A program made the position numbers and the translations under genes. Below are positions 30,866-35,587 of a DNA stretch of 35,587 bases, in pieces. The notes beneath the pieces are model-generated. The model had not been told where the DNA came from. It saw nothing but the letters and a program-made list of their open reading frames with translations, and did no database searches. Source of the stretch: a virus; IMG/VR virus record IMGVR_UViG_3300005096_000136, positions 1-35,587 of that record. One strand, given 5' to 3'. Every line of letters starts with the position of its first letter. The first letter of the stretch is position 1.

Positions 30866-32292
30866 GATGGCACCTCCAGTGATACATACGTGTTGTAAAG
30901 CACGGTCTTTATTGGGTCACTTCCCGACAATTCAAAAACTTTATTTCGCGCGGCGGGCAGGTTTATCCCGCTCCACACGCACCGTTTTTTATAGTCTCCG
31001 CGCCGGCCCATCTTCCGCCAAAGCTCGCGGTCCAGCCAGTTATTGCCGCCATCGTTGCTCTGACCTAGCATCATCACTGGGTCGCTTCCCTGAACAGGAG
31101 CTCCGGCGGGCCCATCTTTCAACGCCGTACCATGCTCAAAATCCTGCTCCAGTCGTTTAAAGCGTATAAATCTATTTTGGTGATGCACCACCTGAAACCG
31201 CCGTTTCCACCGCGGCGTATGGTTCTCGCGGTCAAACCACGCAATTTCACTTGTGTCGTGTTTTGTCACGAAATGCCGGCTATTAAAATAAAGGTATCCG
31301 GCGGCCTCGTGCCTGCCACCATCGGCGGCGCTTCGTGTGTGCCAGTGACCGGAGGAAATGTCATAGCAAAACGTTTTGTCTGCGGCTGGAAATGTCAGCT
31401 GATAAAACTCGTGCCCACCCTGTCTATAAATAAATGCCGTAGCGTCATTGGCCACTGCAAATTTTTCTATCTCCTGTTCAATGTCCGGTGGCGATATTCT
31501 CTTTACCGCGCCCGCAAGGTTCGCCTGCAAAACGGTGTTTCCTCCAGCTTCATTTTTTGCCAGCCAATACAGGGAGTAGTCATTTTTCGCCAAACTCCAC
31601 GGCGCCTGTATCCCCCAGTCAATAACTCCCCCAGGTATCCGCTCAAACGGAAAATCCACGTCTCCCGTGTGTGCGTATATCTCCGCCGTCACGTCTCCTA
31701 GTAAAATCAGAAATCCGCCCAGCGGCACGGGCGTATAAAGTTTGTCCGGTTGGCCTTCAGCGGTTGCAAATCGCAATGCGTCAAACGTTGTAAGATCATC
31801 AGGGTTGAGTGTCACGTAAAACTGATCCGTGTCCCGCTTTGCAACGATGAAATAAGAACCCGTCCACACGATAAACCACGCTTTTCCGAACGGTGGAGAT
31901 GCTATAACTGTCAAATTTGTGCCATCGTATTTGTAAAGATACTCACCATCGCATATCCCTACCTCTGTTCTGCCAGCGGCAATTGATACTGGGCCGGTTG
32001 TCGTTAAAAGTTTCCCCGCCTCCGAAACGTTGCTGTATTGATCTATCGAGTAAAGAGTGTCGCCAATGACCAGCAGTCCTTCGCCTGTAGTCTCGAAAAC
32101 GGCTCCATTTCCGCGCCCAAATCCAGCCGCCATTGTTTCCAGCGTCGTCAACCCCGGTATTTTCCGTAAAGACACAGCGGCCTTGCTACCTGCGGATGAC
32201 ATCTCCGGATACATATTGTCACAGAGCATGCTCCGCAACTCCAGAGAGTCACCCTGCGAATGCCCACCAACAAAAGGCACTGTAATTCTCAT
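30862..32292 (-). CDS. P22 gp10-like tail hub / packaged DNA stabilisation protein (476 aa)
   Basis: ATG at 32292 overlaps the previous stop (ATGA). N-terminus MRITVPFVGGHSQGDSLELR SMLCDNMYPE and LRKIPGLTTLETM correspond to the 'NMYPE... PGL' opening of P22 gp10-type proteins. A beta-propeller-like body follows (DGEYLYKYDGTNLTVIA, AEGQPDKLYTPVPLGGFLIL LG, FERIPGGVIDWGIQAPWSLA), with a C-terminal part as in P22 hubs. In P22, gp10 sits below gp4 and plugs the DNA channel. The family was recognised by eye, not by search. Confidence 0.75.
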   Translation of the reverse strand: MRITVPFVGGHSQGDSLELRSMLCDNMYPEMSSAGSKAAVSLRKIPGLTTLETMAAGFGRGNGAVFETTGEGLLVIGDTLYSIDQYSNVSEAGKLLTTTGPVSIAAGRTEVGICDGEYLYKYDGTNLTVIASPPFGKAWFIVWTGSYFIVAKRDTDQFYVTLNPDDLTTFDALRFATAEGQPDKLYTPVPLGGFLILLGDVTAEIYAHTGDVDFPFERIPGGVIDWGIQAPWSLAKNDYSLYWLAKNEAGGNTVLQANLAGAVKRISPPDIEQEIEKFAVANDATAFIYRQGGHEFYQLTFPAADKTFCYDISSGHWHTRSAADGGRHEAAGYLYFNSRHFVTKHDTSEIAWFDRENHTPRWKRRFQVVHHQNRFIRFKRLEQDFEHGTALKDGPAGAPVQGSDPVMMLGQSNDGGNNWLDRELWRKMGRRGDYKKRCVWSGINLPAARNKVFELSGSDPIKTVLYNTYVSLEVPS

Positions 32293-32669
32293 TTTGTAGT
32301 CCTCACGATGGTTATTCCAGGCAAAACGGAAGTCTGACAATGCAGATGCAATCCCGTTCCGGAGTCGTGATACACGCACGGAACCATAGCTTTCGCCGCC
32401 AAAACAAAAGTGCGGCGTATCCATTTTTTTAGTTTTTTAATCTGCGCCTCCGTAGCTTCACGAATTACGGCATCAATTCCACGCCAGTCCTCATGTACCA
32501 CCGTTTCAGAATTGAACGCACCCTTTGGATACCAAACATCGGTTATTTCAAGTTCAAGCCCGAAGATGTGCCGCACATATCCATCGATGGCATAAACCAT
32601 CACGCGCACATCGCTTTTAAGGAGTTCATTGTCAAACTCTTTGCGCGTCGCTTCTGTTTTAAATTTCAT
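32289..32669 (-). CDS. Peptidase M15-like protein, endolysin candidate (126 aa)
   Basis: Zinc-ligand pattern of M15 peptidases: H-x6-D in VHEDWRGIDAVI and HxH in LHLHCQT near the end, with 'YHDSGTGLHLH' close to the usual form. It is short, as are other phage M15-type lysis proteins. Together with the holin-like gene just upstream it would form the lysis unit. ATGA overlaps at both ends. Activity is inferred; some members of this group may be inactive. Confidence 0.6.
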   Translation of the reverse strand: MKFKTEATRKEFDNELLKSDVRVMVYAIDGYVRHIFGLELEITDVWYPKGAFNSETVVHEDWRGIDAVIREATEAQIKKLKKWIRRTFVLAAKAMVPCVYHDSGTGLHLHCQTSVLPGITIVRTTK

Positions 32670-32866
32670 CCGTCCAATTTCTGAAAAAGTGTTTTAATAC
32701 TTACGTTTATATGCTTCAGCTCTGTCGCAAGGGTTGTTTCCAGTTTTACTATGCGCTCACTTAGCTTACTGCTTGAGCGAAACATGCCCACTACAATGCC
32801 GCACAGTCCCAAGAGCCCCATAAGCCCTGTAATTCCAGCCAGGGGCGAAAAGGAAAATGTAATCAT
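32666..32866 (-). CDS. Holin-like membrane protein (66 aa)
   Basis: ATG at 32866 overlaps the DUF1353 stop (ATGA). One hydrophobic segment (about 8-29, AGITGLMGLLGLCGIVVGMF) is followed by a basic turn (RSSSKLSERI) and a coiled-coil helix (VKLETTLATELKHINVSIKT). This single-pass plus coiled-coil form is like XhlA-type or type III holin-associated proteins. Next to the M15-like gene it is the best holin candidate. Confidence 0.6.
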   Translation of the reverse strand: MITFSFSPLAGITGLMGLLGLCGIVVGMFRSSSKLSERIVKLETTLATELKHINVSIKTLFQKLDG

Positions 32867-33309
32867 GCTGTTTTCCATGCAATCCATCCAAAAAGACGGA
32901 GAAATAAATAAGCCGTTCGGCTACGAGGCTCCCATACATTAGATATCCCAAGCAGAGATTCAAAGGCTCCATCCGCCCAGAGCCGCGTCCACTTGCGCTT
33001 AACAGTCACCCAACCCACACTAAATACCCACTCAGAATAAAACGATGCAAAATATGTTTTTAAATTTCCGCCTTTGCGATACAGCCAGTCATGCAAGCAC
33101 GCCGCGGCCAATGCCTTTGGGTGCCCCGGGGTCAGCCCCAATATCGTCCAAAACAGGCGAGGAACGGAGACCTCAAACACAAACCCTTTAGGTATAATGG
33201 CGCGACACAGGGTTTTTCCTTCAAACCACTGAACAACGTAATCTTCCAGCAGGACGAAGGCGGAGCCACGCGGCTGCACTTTGGGTTGCGTGAAGTCTAT
33301 AAAGTCCAT
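32863..33309 (-). CDS. DUF1353 family protein (148 aa)
   Basis: The DUF1353 signature is visible: IIPKGFVFEVSVPRLFWTIL ... HPKALAAACLHDWLYR. The C-terminal half is helical, with Trp-rich amphipathic segments. Many phages carry one gene of this family near lysis genes; role not established. A short gap separates it from the secreted gene upstream (stop 33313). Confidence 0.75.
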   Translation of the reverse strand: MDFIDFTQPKVQPRGSAFVLLEDYVVQWFEGKTLCRAIIPKGFVFEVSVPRLFWTILGLTPGHPKALAAACLHDWLYRKGGNLKTYFASFYSEWVFSVGWVTVKRKWTRLWADGAFESLLGISNVWEPRSRTAYLFLRLFGWIAWKTA

Positions 33310-33312
33310 TTT

Positions 33313-33705
33313 TTATTCCGATTTTAGTAGCCCATTGTCGCTTAGGATTTGAGTAATTTCTTTTAGCGTTAACGGCGGCCCCGTACCTTGTATGAAGTTT
33401 TTACCCTTCAGCTTCCGCAGGTTCTTTGCGTTTTTTCGTGTTTGTCTGGCATCCTTGCGCTGTTGGATTATTGTTGCCACAGCGGACGGGGATTTTGGCA
33501 CCAACGATCCACTCTGCACTGTATAAAGCTCGGCATCCATCCCATTTTTCAGAGCGCCGCTATGCTTAAAGCATTTTTCTGTGGCCAGGGGTACAGTCTT
33601 GCCAATTGACGTCACTGTAGTTGCATCTGAACTGTCATAACAAACAGTAATAGCGCTAGCAGAAATAGCCCAAAGCAGAATAGTGAGGGTTATTAATTTT
33701 TGCAT
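33313..33705 (-). CDS. Secreted small protein with signal peptide (130 aa)
   Basis: Sec signal peptide MQKLITLTILLWAISASA, then ITVCYDSSDATTVTSIG with two Cys (CYDS, EKCFKH) likely disulphide-bonded, a charged helix (IIQQRKDARQTRKNAKNLRK) and a short C-terminal helix (LTLKEITQILSDNGLL). No family recognised. It follows an exported fibre-like gene and precedes the lysis genes, so export to the periplasm late in infection is likely. Confidence 0.6.
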   Translation of the reverse strand: MQKLITLTILLWAISASAITVCYDSSDATTVTSIGKTVPLATEKCFKHSGALKNGMDAELYTVQSGSLVPKSPSAVATIIQQRKDARQTRKNAKNLRKLKGKNFIQGTGPPLTLKEITQILSDNGLLKSE

Positions 33706-33712
33706 TTTTGCC

Positions 33713-35245
33713 TCATAAATTAAGTTGATATCCCAGCGTTAACAGGGTTAATGAATTAGCGGAAACTTTATAGTAGATATTATTGCCAGAGATCGGCACA
33801 TACGCAGGGTCACCCATATCGGTATTGGCAGAATCAAAAGACATTACCTGATTAACGTTTGTGCCGTCGTCGGACAAATAAAGTGTATTTGTGCCGGTAT
33901 TGGACGTCCCTCGAAACGCCACACCTCTAACCCTATTTGAAACGGTCGGAACAACGTTTGATATGCTTTGAGCCGTATACGCCGTAGCCGTTAACCCTGT
34001 TGCAATTTGTTCGTGTCCCGCAAACCAAACAATGTTCCCTTTTTGACTATAATCTCGAAATTGACTGGAGCTGTTCGTCACGGTTGCGCCAATAAACCTT
34101 GCGTTGTTATACCCCGCCGGATACGTCGGCGCCTCCGTATGATTGGTAGACGCAAGAACGCTGACGTTCGTCCCGTCTTGAATTGCATAAATGCTATACG
34201 CTGTATCGGCGGCTACCGTTCCAGTATCAAGAGAGTTTGCACCGGTTGTACCTATATCCAGCGTCTTGCTGACTGCTACCTTTGCGTTGTTATAAAAGCA
34301 AGTAAACGATACAGTTAGAGTCGTCGTTGTGGCATAGTCTATTTTGAGATTTTGAATATTGGTTATTAAATCTGCTGGTATTTCCACTACTGGCTCCAGT
34401 CTTACATCATCTACCCACGTATTCCCATCCGCCCCTGTGGATTCTGCACCCTGTATTTTTATTTTTGCGTACCTGGTTGTCGCGGGCGGGGTGACGTTAA
34501 ATGTCTTTTTTGCCCATGAAGTCGGATTGCTAGTTGCCTCGCTATATATTGTCGCTGTAGAGATGGCCGCTTTTCCATCCGTGAACCACTCCATCTGCAC
34601 GATGTTTTTTACTGTTGCCAGTGACGATTTGACCAAAAATGTCAGCAAATACGAACGGTCTTCAGAAACTTCAAAATAAGCGTTTGATTGTATATATCCC
34701 GCTCCGGAGGATGATGCGGATGTGAATTTAATAGCACGCTGACCGTGGTCGTTTTCGTCTGCGGCAAGCTCTATAGCCCCGCCCGTAGCCTGCGATACAA
34801 CCCAATCGTCAGGCTCCCCATTGCCGCTCGTGTCGTTTTCAAACGAACCGTTAACAATGATCGATTCACCGCTTACAGACGATGAAGCCGACCCTGTTCC
34901 GTAATTGTCAACACTCCATATCAGCGTTCCATGTGTTGCAGTTGCCTGGTCACACGTATTGTCTTCCAATCTTACTTTGTAACTGCCAACAAAATTAATA
35001 TCAGCCTCCCCGCGACTATCAAATACCACGGGGTTTGTATTTATAGCGGTTTGGTTAGAATCGCTATATGTATCTTTTGGCGTGGATGTGCCAGCTTCGT
35101 ATGTCCAGAGGCAACACCCTACGCATGGCGTCCCGTCGCTTTTGTACACCGAAAATTTTGGAGGTGGATACAAATTGGCGGCAAGGGCTGGGTTGCATCC
35201 GATCGTCATAAAAACCGCAAGTGATACAACAAAAAGTCGTTTCAT
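33713..35245 (-). CDS. Fibre-like protein with signal peptide and CBM-like domain (510 aa)
   Basis: Signal peptide MKRLFVVSLAVFMTIGCNPA LA (cleavage ALA|AN; the GC may be a weak lipobox). Residues 27-118 match the common phage fibre N-terminal domain: KFSVYKSDGTPCVGC, AGTSTPKDTYSDSNQTAINT NPVVFDSRGEA, GSYKVRLED. Residues about 125-285 look like a carbohydrate-binding jelly roll (VNGSFENDTSGNGEPDDWVV ... WVDDVRLEP). Beta domains follow. A fibre domain behind a signal peptide is unusual because virion fibres assemble in the cytoplasm. GAGGTAAC precedes ATG at 35245. Confidence 0.7.
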   Translation of the reverse strand: MKRLFVVSLAVFMTIGCNPALAANLYPPPKFSVYKSDGTPCVGCCLWTYEAGTSTPKDTYSDSNQTAINTNPVVFDSRGEADINFVGSYKVRLEDNTCDQATATHGTLIWSVDNYGTGSASSSVSGESIIVNGSFENDTSGNGEPDDWVVSQATGGAIELAADENDHGQRAIKFTSASSSGAGYIQSNAYFEVSEDRSYLLTFLVKSSLATVKNIVQMEWFTDGKAAISTATIYSEATSNPTSWAKKTFNVTPPATTRYAKIKIQGAESTGADGNTWVDDVRLEPVVEIPADLITNIQNLKIDYATTTTLTVSFTCFYNNAKVAVSKTLDIGTTGANSLDTGTVAADTAYSIYAIQDGTNVSVLASTNHTEAPTYPAGYNNARFIGATVTNSSSQFRDYSQKGNIVWFAGHEQIATGLTATAYTAQSISNVVPTVSNRVRGVAFRGTSNTGTNTLYLSDDGTNVNQVMSFDSANTDMGDPAYVPISGNNIYYKVSANSLTLLTLGYQLNL

Positions 35246-35246
35246 G

Positions 35247-35587
35247 TTACCTCACTATCTGGCCGCCAAACACGGCAGAATGGATATTACTATTGCCGAA
35301 AATTGGGTGCTTGATTCCACTTGCAACAGCTACGTACTCATCCGCGCCTATATCCCATGTACCCGACCGCGTGTCGCCGTCTATATCATCAGAAAACGAA
35401 AACTGAGCATCCGCTGATAAATCTGTCCCAGCATCTTTCGCATTCGTATCAGAACTTGCAAGATGGAAATCGTCGTTAGCTTCGTCTACAAATGTAACGG
35501 CTGTACTTTGATATGAAGAATCGGGAGAAGAGGTGTCTTCTGAGATATTTGTGGACGAGCCTTCTAAATTTGAAACACCATAATCTG
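35247..35587 (-). CDS. Beta-helix tail appendage protein, C-terminal part
   Basis: Continuation of the gene at 1-668 across the circular join; read from 35577 down to TAA at 35249-35247. Contains the classic beta-helix C-terminal pattern: DDFHLASSDTNAKDAGTDLS and DDIDGDTRSGTWDIGADEY (as 'DFxLxxxSxAxDAG ... DxDGxxRxxxxDIGAxEY'). After DEY a short tail (KHPIFGNSNIHSAVFGGQIV) ends the protein. Stop lies one base before the next gene. Confidence 0.85.
   Translation of the reverse strand, partial: DYGVSNLEGSSTNISEDTSSPDSSYQSTAVTFVDEANDDFHLASSDTNAKDAGTDLSADAQFSFSDDIDGDTRSGTWDIGADEYVAVASGIKHPIFGNSNIHSAVFGGQIVR
35578..35587. repeat. 10-base terminal overlap (right copy)
   Basis: Same ten bases as 1-10; see that entry. 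One copy should be removed when the circle is drawn. Confidence 0.85.

Overview
The window is a complete, circular, temperate short-tailed phage (podovirus-like) genome, shown as a linear record cut inside a gene. The last 10 bases (35578-35587) repeat the first 10 (1-10). When one copy is removed, a beta-helix gene that runs off the left edge continues in frame across the join to a stop at 35249-35247, giving about 35,577 unique bases. The host is probably Gram-negative: the phage encodes a Cys-lipobox lipoprotein and several Sec signal peptides. The species cannot be read from the sequence, but attP carries the 3' half of a host tRNA-Pro(UGG), which could identify it.

Layout. (1) Late/virion operon, minus strand: it starts at the small terminase (9275), runs down to base 1, re-enters at 35587 and ends at the 2026-codon ejection-type gene (21762). 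Order: terS, terL, portal, small coiled coil, scaffold, N4-gp56-type major capsid, small protein, P22 gp4-like adaptor, fibre/appendage genes, beta-helix, signal-peptide fibre-like protein, secreted small protein, DUF1353, holin-like, M15-like peptidase, P22 gp10-like hub, small structural protein, GNAT, and three internal/ejection proteins. Most genes overlap by ATGA, TAATG or a few bases. (2) attP and late control region (9276-9759). (3) Early operon, minus strand, 17141 down to 9760: CII-like regulator, many tiny proteins, HTH (Xis candidate), DUF2303, small zinc proteins, an O-like replication protein with iterons inside its gene, a pentapeptide-repeat protein, and integrase last. (4) Switch region 17142-17649 with dyads, hairpins and a leader ORF. 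(5) Lysogenic, plus strand, 17650-21674: LexA/CI-type repressor, lipoprotein, an exported chimeric protein, a nuclease remnant, then an AT-rich two-gene cassette (unknown protein plus Xre-ImmA/IrrE) with its own extended -10 promoter.

The most unusual item is the exported protein at 18779-19777. After a signal peptide and a secreted-protein-like segment it carries stretches resembling three of this phage's own virion/assembly proteins: the N-terminus of the 359-aa internal protein, the C-terminal part of the scaffold (about 50% identity over 60 residues by eye, ungapped), and the PRDLF peptide that occurs three times at the start of the 2026-aa protein. It is translationally coupled to a lipoprotein and lies behind the repressor, so it may be a periplasmic decoy for superinfection exclusion. 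Other notable signals: three TGTTTCA boxes exactly 23 bp apart over the late promoter; a 33-unit 15-bp coding repeat with no synonymous variation; and a strong integrase arm/core layout.

All functional calls come from reading motifs by eye; no database search was run.
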